From assembly GCA_907165065.1 (NCBI GenBank), contig OU015526.1:71819723-71883722 (forward strand): 64,000 bases of DNA. The letters are read 5' to 3'. Below, piece by piece: positions 51,315-61,952 of the stretch. Source of the stretch: Caprimulgus europaeus. Lineage: Eukaryota; Chordata; Aves; Caprimulgiformes; Caprimulgidae. The translations under genes were made by a program, and so were the position numbers. Each line of letters opens with the position of its first letter. Positions within the stretch are counted from its first letter, which is position 1. The notes below the pieces were generated by a model that saw nothing but the letters and a program-made list of their open reading frames with translations, searched no databases and had not been told where the DNA came from.

Positions 51315-51570
51315 CAGAAAAAAAGAAAAACTAAAAAAAGAAAAACTAAAAAAAGAAAAAAGAAAAAAAGAAAAAAAGCAAAAAGAAAAGAGAAAAGGGG
51401 AAAGGGGAAAAGAAGGAATAGGAGAAAAGGAAAAGGAAAAGGAAAAAAGACAAGAAAAAAGAAAAGTAAAGTAAAAGAAAAGAAAAAAGAAAAGAAAAAA
51501 TGAAGAAAGGCAGAAGGGAGAAGGGGGAAAGGGGGAAAAGAAAAAAAAAAGAAAGAAAAAAGAAAAAGTA
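51315..51570 (+). repeat. Polypurine (GAAA-type) tract, ~255 bp
   Basis: An imperfect run of A and G with only scattered C or T. GAAAA, GAAAAA and GGGAAA units give way to GGGG-containing units in the middle and near 51520-51540. Lys/Glu/Arg-rich and Phe/Leu-rich open frames on the two strands are artefacts of the composition. Confidence 0.95.
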
Positions 51571-54500
51571 AGTCATTTTCAAGCAAATCAGTCTTCCAAA
51601 TCAGCCTACATGAAAATAACCAAAATATTTGAGCCTCTAGTATTGAAACTGCTTTTCATATAAAGGAGACAGCTATTACTTTTACAGAAGTAAAACTTAT
51701 ACTGAAATTAAAAAGGTAAATGGCATTGAGTTGGTCATGTTCTCAGGTCTAAATTCTAAATCAAGACTCCTGCTTGCAACTCATAAGAAAGTAGTCTCCA
51801 TATAAAGAATAAAGTAATATGCCTATATAAAATACAGCACATGTGAAAGAGGTTTTATTATTTTAACTTTACACACTTCTAGCATACTACTATATATTTT
51901 TAATAATAATTATTCTGTTCTTAAAATTATTTTGGTTAGTATCAGACTACCTAATGGAGTCTAATTTTATTTTGCATGAAAAATAGATGCAATATGCAAA
52001 ATGGATCAAGTCTTAGATATAGTCTTCTCCTGTAGACTAGCCAAACATTTGCTCAAAAAACTTTTAAAACACATTGCCCTTATATTCTGTAAGCTAGCTC
52101 TTAGAAATATTTTTTGTAAGATTTTAGTAATACTCCTTCCTACCTACCACCAAGAGCTACTATTTGTTAAGAGGATCATAATTTTCATTGGTTTACAAGG
52201 TCTTGCTCATTACTATTATATAGTATTTTGTAGCTGCCAGATCTGAGGAAATTTTAATTTCTGTGAGAAATCTTCATGATTGCCAGTACACAAAAGCTGT
52301 AGGTCTGTGCTATCTATTTAGTCCTATCTGTCCAGTATCACAGTTCATCAAGTGTTTTCTCACATTCTGAAAGCTACTATGTGACTTTGTTTTTCATAAA
52401 GCTTCCTGCTATCAGATTCTGCTCTACTGACCTCAATGACTCATTAGTCAATGACTCCTTAGCCACTCACTGCTTTAGTTCCTTCCTTTCTTGTTTTACA
52501 GTTTATACATTTCAAGAGGAACACAGTCCATGCAAAAACACAATATGCAACAAGTATTCCTTACTGCATGTTGCAGATATAGCATTAGCTGGTGTCTTAC
52601 CCCTCATACAGGTGCGAAAAAGAGCACATAACAAGAATGTATATACTGGCAGTCAGCTAGATAGTATATTAGCTAGGTGTTTACATGCTCCCATACACCT
52701 CTACTCTTTAGCTCTGTGAATTAAGAACTAGTACTTGATGGAGATAATGGAGATATTAGAGATCATGACAGGACCCTGACTCTTACTGTCTTACATGGTC
52801 ATCATCAATATACACGCACTTAAAATAGGTACCAGAAATACTTTCACACAGTGTGAGTTTGCAGACAAATAACCTCTGGACCAGAGGACTTTTATTGTCC
52901 TCTCAAATGCCATGAGTAATTGCAAACCTCTTCCCAATCCTAAACAAACAGCTACAAGGCAAGAACAACAGTGCCAAATATTCAGGAGGTCTGGCAGAGC
53001 AAAAATAACAACAGAAGCAGTTGTATTTCATCACTGTGGGCAACTATGTTATTTTATTAGATTGTAAAAGCAAAAATTCTACAGATGCATCGTTAAATTA
53101 TGTTTTCTTTGGAATAATGCACAATGTTGGCAAGGAATAAACAATAAATTTAAAGTAATTTAATTATATCAATATTAATTTCAAAATAGCTTCTAGCATC
53201 TACATTGCTAAGACGCATCTGAATGTCTCCAGTATCAGCAGCCAGATAGTTACCAATATTAATCACTGCTCTATCACTCTTTTTGAATGACTTGTACATC
53301 CCAATAGTCAAGTTCCTTGTGTTCTAAATGGAAAACTACAGCATCATTCTATGATTCTGCCTGATTCTACAAAATGAGATAGCAGAATAGTCAGTAGGAT
53401 GCTCAGCTGGGATTAAAGAGGTTTGACTTTTGTCCTAGGTCAACTAATGGCTTAAAGCATAACAGCAGGAAATTTGCCTCTCCTGTGATTTTGTCTCCTG
53501 ACTTTGAAAAGGGAAAATATTTACACAATCCATTGAACTGCTCTTTGAAGCAGAGTTTTAAAACCTCACATTCCCATCCAACCTAATAGAAGGGCTGATC
53601 TCCTGAGATGGAGCACATCTTCTACCAAATATCACTCATTTCAACTTGCAAAACATCACAATCAGGGAACCAATCCGCATAGCTCACTTAAAGCAATTCT
53701 GTGTTGTAGAAACAGTACCTCTTTGTATGACTTGAGAGTAAAAATAATTTAAAAAAGGTTACATCAGCCTGAAAGAAAAATAAGTATATTGTTCATTCCC
53801 ACAAAAAAAGAAAAAAAAAAAAAAAAACTACCACACAAAACCCACACATTAATCCTCCCTCCATCATTAGAAAATAGGTCAATGAGAAATGTCTGATCAG
53901 TTTTGCTGTTGGATTCCTGTATAAAATACTTCCGTATCTATTCATTAGAATCATAATTAGTGCTTTAATAAGGTGCTTGAAGAATAGCAGACATAAAATC
54001 TGCAATTCTCATGACTGCATCACTGAATGTTGTTTTCAGTGCAGCATAGGAAGAATGATCTATAAACTCTGAAAAACTGCTCACAAAGATAAGCAGGTGC
54101 TGTTTTCATACAAATCACATTATGTATGGCACAAACCCAGAAAATCATTTTAAATGTTTGAGAACATTTAACCAAATTGTTCCTGAATCACTAAATGATA
54201 ATTACTTCCAGAGATTACAGACCTCTTATAAGAGCACTATCACCCCAAACCATCATTACTTGTACAGAGGCTGAAATGTGATTGCAAGGTTCAGCATTAA
54301 GGTGAATCTATTTTTGCATTTGTTACAATGTAAAGCTAATAAATCAATGCTATGAATCTGGGGGCAGCAAGAGATGCCATGTTATCTGACAGATTAACAT
54401 GTGAAGTAAATGAAACTGTCACACAGAGATGACTGCTAACAGAATCAAATTTAGATTTAAAATGAGCCCTGGAAATATCTCTTAGAAAAGCTTCGACAAC

Positions 54501-56783
54501 GAAGAATTCATAGACTTCCCAAAGGGCAGGAGGTCATGTATTACACCAAATCCATCAGCTGTGTCCCTCCACTGAAATACAAGAAATGAAGAGCTAAAAA
54601 AGCCTGAAATAAAAAGTTCTTAAGAGAAAGAGTGAGACTCTGTAACTAGGGTCATGGGTCACACCATTTAAAGATAGCAGAAGCACTACTCCAATGAGTG
54701 CAAGACAAGGTCCAGAGCGATCCATTTATTTCAGAAGATCAGAGCACCCTTGTGTGCTGAGAAACCAGACATAATGCCCTTGTTTCATATCACATTAGGA
54801 AAAGTTCTCATAACTCTAGCAAACCATGGCTAAACCCAGAAATAGCTGCAAATAGAATGTGACAACCAGTCTTCCTTACTTACCAGAGGTGACACAGTCA
54901 TTTACTGTATTTTGAGCTATATATAAGAATTAACACAGAAAAATTCTAATAGCTGAGCTTGATGGAAGGCTTTCCCAAACTTCTGACTAAAAGGGATAAC
55001 AAATATAACAACAACAAACTACCATTATATATACCAGGTTACTACACATACCACCAAAATCTCTGTGTTGCCAACTCTGTTGCATCTGAGAGACATGAGG
55101 TTTGCTATAAGGCTACAACCCATTTAGGATCAATCTCTAGCAAGAGAAATAGAGAAAGAGGCCTCCCAACACTGGTGGCCACAGCAGCCCATCTGGGCTT
55201 TGAAACAACAAGGTACAAACCCTTTGCCTGAAAGAGGAAAAAGTAGGGTCCCTTACACTGGAATGCACTAGAACCGGTGAACAGTTCATTAAAAAAGCTT
55301 TGTGTACACATGCACGTGCCTAGACACAGATGATGGTTCATTATGAGAGAATTTCTTCCCCACACATCAAAAACATTTCAGTAAAACTTTCCAAAATCCC
55401 TTATACCAAGTTCTTATTCTTGTGAGAAGAACTCCTTTAAGTGTTTGCATCTTCAGCTATTCCCAAAGCCAAGTATATCTCCTTTCAATAAATTCATTTT
55501 TCTAAATTTATCTAATCTACATTCTTTTCCCTTCAAAAGGAAAAAAAAAAGGGACAGAGACTTTCAGAACTGCTTTGAGCACAGAATGCTGGACTGTTGT
55601 CCAAGGGGAAAAAGACCAAACATGCAATTATATGGCTAAGCTAAGACTTGTTCAAAATGAATTAAACAAAAAAAGGCTTTAATCTGTCATTAAAGTCCAG
55701 CAGAAGTCCAACATCTTGATGACCAGCCAGAACTCCCAGGTTTCAGCACAATGCAAACATCAATATGACTAGACAAGCACCTCAGAAGACTACAATGTAA
55801 ATAGAGATTATCTCCACAGTCTGAACATGCACAGGTTGGTATTGTAAAATCATAAAGCTGTTTTGAATGAGCATCCTAGAATTCCTCCTGTGGCACACCA
55901 TAGCCAGCTGCAGCCAGTCTCCTCTATAATATCTTTAATCTGTTGGATATAGAAGAAGAAAGTAGGGTGCAGTGGGAAAAGCGGCAGAAAGGGTGCGTGC
56001 ACATGACTCAACACGAATCAGTGTGTTATAAGAACCTTTGCTCCTAATGATGGCAAGCTAGTCTAGGTTGTACAAATCTCCCAGATTGCCTCCTTTCTAG
56101 ATACTTAAGCAGCAGAATACAATCTTTCTTTTTTTCTGACATTCAAGGATATTTGGCCTAGGATTTTTCCTTCCAGTATTAAAACCCAAACAGAAAGACG
56201 TAACTTAATTGAAAGTGTATATGAACAGAGGAAGTGCTGTTGTCAAGATATTTTCATCTATGCTTTAGCCAGTGATAAATGATTCCAGCATTTTTAAGCA
56301 CGACAAAGTTAAATTCTTTTATTTTTCAAACATGGAAAAATAAAAAGCAGCATGATGAATAAGCTGAAAATTTGCATATGTATACAGAAGTCATCACTGT
56401 TTAAGTGAGAATTATCTGCTTATCATCACACTTTTCCCTTGATTCAACTAAAAACCTTATGTAAGTCCAATGAGGCCTGAGTAGAAAGCATACAAGTTAC
56501 TAATATTTATAAACATGTCTTCCCTAAAGATGAACTTAGTCAATTACTATGAAATAACCAAGATACCCAAATTATCTAAGTCATAAATACTAAATTTAAA
56601 ATGGCAAGCTCTGCATTCAACATAAAAAAAAAAAAGAAAATGAATGTAGCAATGTGTGTGCTATTAATGGACAATTTGCCTATTATTTCTGGATATCATT
56701 GTCCAATCAGCTATTCAAAACTCATACTGAAGTTTTTATGAGAGCCTGCCACCATTAGGGAAATATAGACGAAAACAGGTAAT
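51571..56783. other. Unique AT-rich DNA, no gene seen
   Basis: No gene, RNA or interspersed repeat recognised. The longest frame (52381-52719, 112 codons) shows no recognisable domain. A long A-run lies at 53803-53827. Confidence 0.5.
53803..53827 (+). repeat. Poly-A tract
   Basis: Seven A, one G, then about 17 A. No retroposed gene body is recognisable upstream. Confidence 0.85.
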
Positions 56784-56801
56784 AGCTTGTTATAACAAGC
56801 T
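56784..56801. repeat. Perfect 18-bp palindrome beside an LTR end
   Basis: AGCTTGTTATAACAAGCT is its own reverse complement. It lies 6 bases from the hairpin at 56808-56832. Confidence 0.9.
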
Positions 56802-56807
56802 TTTTAA

Positions 56808-56832
56808 CTGCCAGCAGTTTAACTGCTGGCAG
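56808..56832. repeat. Perfect hairpin at LTR terminus
   Basis: CTGCCAGCAG, a 5-base loop TTTAA, then CTGCTGGCAG: a 10-bp perfect stem. The right arm belongs to the LTR end. The left arm occupies the place where the family's terminal bases are expected. Confidence 0.88.
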
Positions 56833-57416
56833 CCAAGCAAGACAAAGCCACTCACAGCCCTCCTGTCCCCACCCTCTTCCCCCTCCACCCAGGGAGAATC
56901 AGGGAGAGAACTGGAGGGATAAAGGTGAGGAGACTTGTAGGTTGAGATAAGAACAATTTAACAATTAGAGTAAAATAAAATTAAAATAAGAATAATAACA
57001 ATGATAACTATATACATATAAGTGATTCAGAGTACAATTGCTCACCACTCACTGATAACAATTCTGGAGGAGTGAAAAGGAACCCTGAAACCGAAATCGC
57101 AACCCCAGAAGAGGGAGCCTGAGCGATTCCCGAGAGAATCCCCCCCCTTTCGGCTCAGCCCCGGATAATATACTAAACATGTCGTAATATGATATGGAAT
57201 ATCTTATTGGCATATCCAACTGTCAGTTCTGGGTTTTACTAACAACTACACTTTTCTTCTCCACTCCCTTACAGTCCTCTGCTCTTGCAAACTACTCAAG
57301 CACAGTGTCCTTGTATGTTATCAACATTGTTCTCATAACATCCCCACTGAAACCAAAACACAGTGCTTTCTAGCTACTAAGAAGAAAATTAACCCTATCC
57401 TAGCAAAAACAGGACA
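56818..57416 (-). mobile_element. ERVL-type LTR, minus strand
   Basis: On the minus strand it begins TGTCCTGTTTTTGCTAGGAT at 57416. It shares its block order with the LTR at 26941-27455: GGGTTAATTTTCTTCTTAGTAG; GCCAATAAGATATTCCATATC; GATTCTCTCGGGAATCGCTC; GTGAGTGGTGAGCAATTG; TTATCTCAACCTACAAGTC. It continues into a GC-rich 3' part (CCCTGGGTGGAGGGGGAAG). The expected 3' terminal bases (family form ...GGTTAAACCACRACA) are replaced by the hairpin arm at 56808-56817. No 5-bp duplication matching the GATGT after 57416 was found at the other side. There are no internal retroviral genes. Confidence 0.85.
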
Positions 57417-57826
57417 GATGTGAAGTTACTGTTTGTTATATCAGGTAACAAAATATACTCTAATAGGTTAAAAAATAATAAGGCTTCTAGATTGAAATTT
57501 GGTTTTGGTAACCTTAATTTTATATACAAATCATGCTGACAATACTGAAGAAATGCTAATTATGCTACACATCAATGGTGTAACACCCTGCCCTCCACAG
57601 ACCTTTATGGAAAACACTGTTATGATCTGAACATAATTAATATTGCCTATGAGAAGCAGAAAGGAGGCTAGATAAATAATACTATTGACTTATATTTACT
57701 ACTACAAAACAGACGGTACTTCAAATGTGCTACAAAATGTGTATCTCTAATTGTGCAAATTTCTTTTTATCATTGTCAGTGTTTAAAGTGTTAATTGATA
57801 TGTCCACATGAGGAAACATTGTTTTA
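57417..57826. other. Unique DNA between two LTRs
   Basis: No gene or repeat recognised. Confidence 0.5.
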
Positions 57827-57831
57827 TTTAT
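57827..57831 (+). repeat. Target-site duplication (left), TTTAT
   Basis: Exact copy of the five bases at 58446-58450. Confidence 0.85.
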
Positions 57832-58445
57832 TGTATTGGGTCTGTCTGAGCTGGAGTTAATTTTCCCCATAGCAGCCCTCAGAGTGCTGTGTTTTGTATT
57901 AGCAGCTAGAAAGGTGTTGATAACACACCAGTGTTTTGGTTCCTGGTGAGCACAGCACCAAGGCTGGCTCTCCAACATTATCCACCCAGCTCCCCACCCC
58001 GCTAGAGGCTGGGGCTGGGGAAGGTCTTGGGAGGGGACACAGCCAGGACAGCTGACCCAAACTGACCAAAGGGATATTCTATACAATATGACATCTGCTC
58101 AGAAATAAAAAAGCAAGAATGGAGGGGGAAGGAGAGGCATTCCTTATTTACAACGCTTGTCCTCCAGAGCAACCACTAAGCATATACTGAAGCTCTGCTT
58201 CCCTGGAAGTAGTCAGACATTGCCTGCTGATGGGAAGTAGAGAATAAATATTTTGTTCTTCTTTTGCTTCTGTGGGCACAGCTCTGCTTTGTTTCTATTA
58301 AACTGCCTTTGTCTTGACCTATGAGTTTGGTGTGGTTTAGGTTATTTTTTCTATCTTATTTTCTCCCCTCCTCATCCTGCTGAGGAGGGGGGTGATAAAG
58401 CAGCTTGGTGGGCATCTGGCATTCAGCCAAGATCAACTCACCACA
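57832..58445 (+). mobile_element. Solo LTR (614 bp), ERVL-type, plus strand
   Basis: It runs from TGTATTGGGTCTGTC to CAACTCACCACA (TG...CA) and is bracketed by TTTAT target duplications. U3-like blocks include GGAGTTAATTTTCCCCATAG, GAGGGGACACAGCCAGGAC, and CCAAAGGGATATTCTATAC followed by a degraded TATA-like region (GAAATAAAAAAGC near 58101). An AATAAA polyadenylation signal is at 58243-58248. The 3' part contains a GAGGGGGGTGATAAAGC block and GGCATCTGGCATTCAGCC, shared with the ends of the LTRs at 16178-17150 and 61013-61659. The LTR fragment at 14440-14736 matches its 5' half. No internal viral sequence remains. Confidence 0.92.
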
Positions 58446-58450
58446 TTTAT
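58446..58450 (+). repeat. Target-site duplication (right), TTTAT
   Basis: Exact partner of 57827-57831, directly after the LTR's terminal CA. Confidence 0.85.
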
Positions 58451-61012
58451 CTAACAGAACAGGTAGATACTTCATTAGTGTACTTATTGAGAGTGATGAA
58501 AAGGTACAAGATAAGGCCTTGTAAGATAACTTCAGACATAAACATTAAAAAACTTCAAATGAATGAGTGAGCATTGTATAATGATTCAAGTATCTTTTTA
58601 GATTGAAACACTCATATAAGCCAGCAGTCTAGGCTTGTGTGGTTTTTGGTGTGGTGTGTTTTGTTTGGTGGGGGGTTTTTTGTTCAGTTGTTTTTTTCCT
58701 ATCAGGATTTTCATCTGCAGGAAAAAAAAAAAACCACAAAGTACATGCTGATTTTGAAAAATCTTGGATTTTTTTTTTTTTTTTAAGTAAATGAAGTCAA
58801 TTTTAACATTATATTTAAATTTTCTACTCACATTTAATTCTAACTTGATAGATTGTAACTTACTCCTTAAAGCCTCCCATTGTCTTAGTCTGCTTTAGAC
58901 CAGTCTTTTTGGCTTTTTTCCCCAAGATGTAGCCCTTCATAAGGCCCTTTCTCATAGAAGAAGTAAAAAAAAAAAAACTTGAAATGCTACTTTCCCACAG
59001 TAATTGCATGTATATTTTCCAAACAGTAACATATTTGGTATTTTTAAAATTACTTGATTTCTTCTGTAAACTTACTTTTCTTGGCATTTATTAAAAAATT
59101 CTAACACGTTTAGTTAGAACAGCTATTGAGATGTACAGTTTTCAAAACACAGCCTCATTCAAAAGTTTGAATTTAGCATTATTCCACTGGGAAGTTGTTC
59201 TGTGTAAATTAGAATTTTCTGCACTAGCAGTGATTATATAGCAACCTGATTACCAGCTAGATTCTTTGTAGTGGAAGAGGCTCTGTGAATTTATGCTAAA
59301 TAATTGTGTGAAGAGCTAATATTCGAGTAACACTTTTGTTTAGTTAGGAAAGAAGATCTAATTCTTGAGCCAACATTAGATCCTCTTAAATGGCTTATCT
59401 GAAAATAGTGCAACTGCAGAGACATTAGTCACAATATCACCTGTACGTTTATGATCTGGTGGTGATGGACAAACAAATGAATTTTAGGAACTTCACTCTG
59501 TGACTTTGTCCCAAGAGCATTTGGCATTAGTCAACCGAATAAGATTACTATGAACTTTATCATATATCCATTATACTTTACTATTCAGAAAGAATAGTGT
59601 TGTCATTAAAGTCTCATTAAATTCTGTGCTCTTCACAAGGACTTACCCATGCCGTGGTTTCCCAAGTTGCCCTGTGCTTCATTGGGCATACGGTCGGTAC
59701 ATTCAGATTCCTTGTTACTATTGGATAGCCTGCCAAATTAAGAGATTTATCTTCCCTATTTCAATAGTGCAGGAAAATTTCACAAAGAATTTTAGGACTA
59801 TGGAATTTCAAAACTGATGAAAGTTGAAGTGCCCTATCGGAAAGATCTGGGATGTTTAGCTGTATCTAAGAAAATGCATGGTTACATATTCAAGTCTATT
59901 TCTGTGCAAAAACTGTTCAAAACCCCAAATCCCAATTGCTTTTCTAACTAAGCATACAGTGTTAAACTGTGTCCATAAAGAATAGTTCTACTTTCATGTA
60001 TGTCAATATTTAAAAAATAAATAAATAAAGGATTTCTTTTCTAACCTTTTCCAGGGATGATGTTGCACTCATACTTTGAAGTAGCTATGGCTATAATTGT
60101 GGGAAGGGGTGAGTAACACTTTAGTAGTGGTATTCTTCTTCCTGTTCATAAGGTCTAGTCAGGATAATTTTGAAAAATTACATTTAGCTTTTTTTTTTAG
60201 TTATGATCTTTCTGTTACGCTCTCTAAGCAGAACACTTATGTGATATTCTGTAAGATACTGATGTACATTTATCAGGAAATAAAAGAAAATGGAAGGAGG
60301 CAATGAATTCCACCCATCAGGAATGTCACCTGTTCTGTTTACCTCATAAACATTGTCCAAAATCCGTAAGATATCTCTTATGAAACCTCAAGAATCCTGT
60401 ATTTCTTTGGATACTCTGTCAAATACCCATAGACCCTTATGTACTCACAGGACAATCTGCTCATATTGAACGGATCCTGTGGAGAAAAAGAAAGATTGCC
60501 AGTAATATAGACACTCATCTTTGTAAGATGTTATTTTCTGAGGATGAGTAAATTTAATATCATGAAGCTGATGGAAGTTTGGTCTTTAAAAGGCTTTGTC
60601 AAAGTTACCCTTTTTTGACTGAATTACTAGTAGCTCAGGTAAATGAAATGCACTGGTGATGAAACTAAAGAAGGTACAATTTTTTAAGTGAGCATGCTTG
60701 CTTTTTTTCAAGTATCCTTCTAAGAATCCTAAATTAAAATACACAACGCTCCAACAGTGTTCTTGTCAGGCCTCTTAGTTGCAGGGATTATACATTTCCT
60801 CAGTTGTTTTTCAACCAAGTTTATCACAACTGTATCATTACCTCAGCTTTTATTTTCTTGACTATTTATTTCAGCAAACTGCAAAAATAATTTGTAATAA
60901 ATATCTTTCACTTTAAGCTATGTCAAATTTTAGCCAATTTGTTTCCATTTTTGCCTCATTAATTTTTGGCATATGTTTTAAGATCCATTGTCAAAAATAT
61001 ATTGGACTCTAG
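58451..61012. other. Unique AT-rich DNA, no gene seen
   Basis: No gene recognised. A G/T-rich tract at about 58635-58698 and homopolymer T/A runs near 58720-58784 and 58967-58978 are present. Confidence 0.5.
58635..58698 (+). repeat. G/T-rich low-complexity tract
   Basis: GTGTGG, GGTGTGGTGTG and GGTGGGGGG units alternate with T-runs. Same style as the tracts at 49147-49220 and 63907-63956. Confidence 0.75.
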
Positions 61013-61659
61013 TGTGGTGGGTTGACCCTGGCTGGATGCCAGATGCCCACCATCACCCCCTCTCCTGAACTGGGCAGGGGGGAGAAAAATATAACAATAA
61101 GCTCGTGGGTTGAGATAAGGACAGAGGGAGATCACTCATCAGTTATTGGCACAGGCAAAACAGACTCGACTTGGGGGAAAAACACGAATTTTAATTTATT
61201 ATCAATCAGACACGAGGATAATGAGAAATGAAACCAAATCTTAAAACGCTTTCCCCTACACCTCCCTTCTTCCCGGGCTGAACTTCCCTCCCGATTTTCC
61301 ACCTCCTCCCCCCGAGCGGCACAGGGGGACAAGGAATGGAGGCAGGGGTCAGTTCATCACACCTTGTTTCTGCCACTCCTTCCTCCTCAGGGGGAGGACT
61401 CCTTCCCCTACACCAGCGTGGGGTCCCTCTCACAGGTCACAGTCCTCCATGAACTTCTCCAACGTGAGTCCTTCCCATGAATGACAGTTCTCAAACTGCT
61501 TTAGCATGAGTCCATTCCATGGGGTGCAGTCCTTCAGGAAGGGACTGCTGCAGCGCGGGTCCCCCATAGGGTCACAAGTCCTGCCAGCAAACCTGCTCCA
61601 GCGTGGGCTCCTCTCTCCACAGGGCCACAGGTCCTGGCAGGAACCTGCTCCAGCACAGG
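61013..61659 (-). mobile_element. ERVL-type LTR, 5'-truncated, minus strand
   Basis: The 3' end lies at the left: TGTGGTGGGTTGACCC, then GCTGGATGCCAGATGCCC, then GTGGGTTGAGATAAGGACAG. An A/T-rich polyadenylation region follows near 61185-61230, then a GC-rich block. From about 61400 onward the strand is built of diverged tandem units of about 44-51 bp, each starting near CTCCAGCGTGGG and containing GGTCAC/GGTGCAGTCC-like strings (near 61413, 61460, 61503, 61549, 61597, 61648). The LTR breaks off inside these units at about 61659, so the upstream portion and a target duplication are missing. The 3' end is the same type as that of the solo LTRs at 16178-17150 and 57832-58445. Confidence 0.88.
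61410..61659 (-). repeat. ~44-51-bp tandem units inside the LTR
   Basis: About six imperfect copies of a unit anchored by CCAGCGTGGG-like strings. A diverged counterpart lies in the solo LTR at about 16500-16800, so tandem units are a feature of the family rather than of this copy. Confidence 0.75.
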
Positions 61660-61930
61660 TAGTCTCAATAAAGCACAGCAAAATAAAACTTGTTGTTTAC
61701 TTTAGGACTTAATTTATAAGCTTTTTTTTTTTTTTTAATGTCACCTCACCAGCAAGAAACAACTATCTTGATCCATCAAATCATTCTGGGTTTATACAAT
61801 TTTGTGTTCAATACTGGAATTAAAATTAGAACTTTAAAATTCTTACCAAAAAAAAGTATAAGAACCACCCTTGGAAATTCAGTGAGTCAGTTGTTAGAAC
61901 ATGTGAACAAAAAATTTGAATGGATGACTC

Positions 61931-61952
61931 AAAAAAAAAAAAAAAAAAAAAA
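61931..61952 (+). repeat. Poly-A tract (A22)
   Basis: Twenty-two consecutive A. No retroposed body is recognisable upstream. Confidence 0.9.

Noticed and set aside
51268-51586. Lys/Glu-rich and Phe/Leu-rich frames
   Set aside because: Translation of the polypurine tract.
52381-52719. 112-codon plus-strand frame
   Set aside because: No domain or composition shift; within chance expectation for 64 kb over six frames.
56818-58445. The two neighbouring LTRs at 56.8-57.4 kb and 57.8-58.4 kb as the ends of one provirus
   Set aside because: They are in opposite orientation, belong to different LTR types, and the second has its own perfect target duplications.
61931-61952. A22 run as the tail of a processed pseudogene
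   Set aside because: No gene-like sequence, polyadenylation signal at a sensible distance, or target duplication was recognisable upstream.
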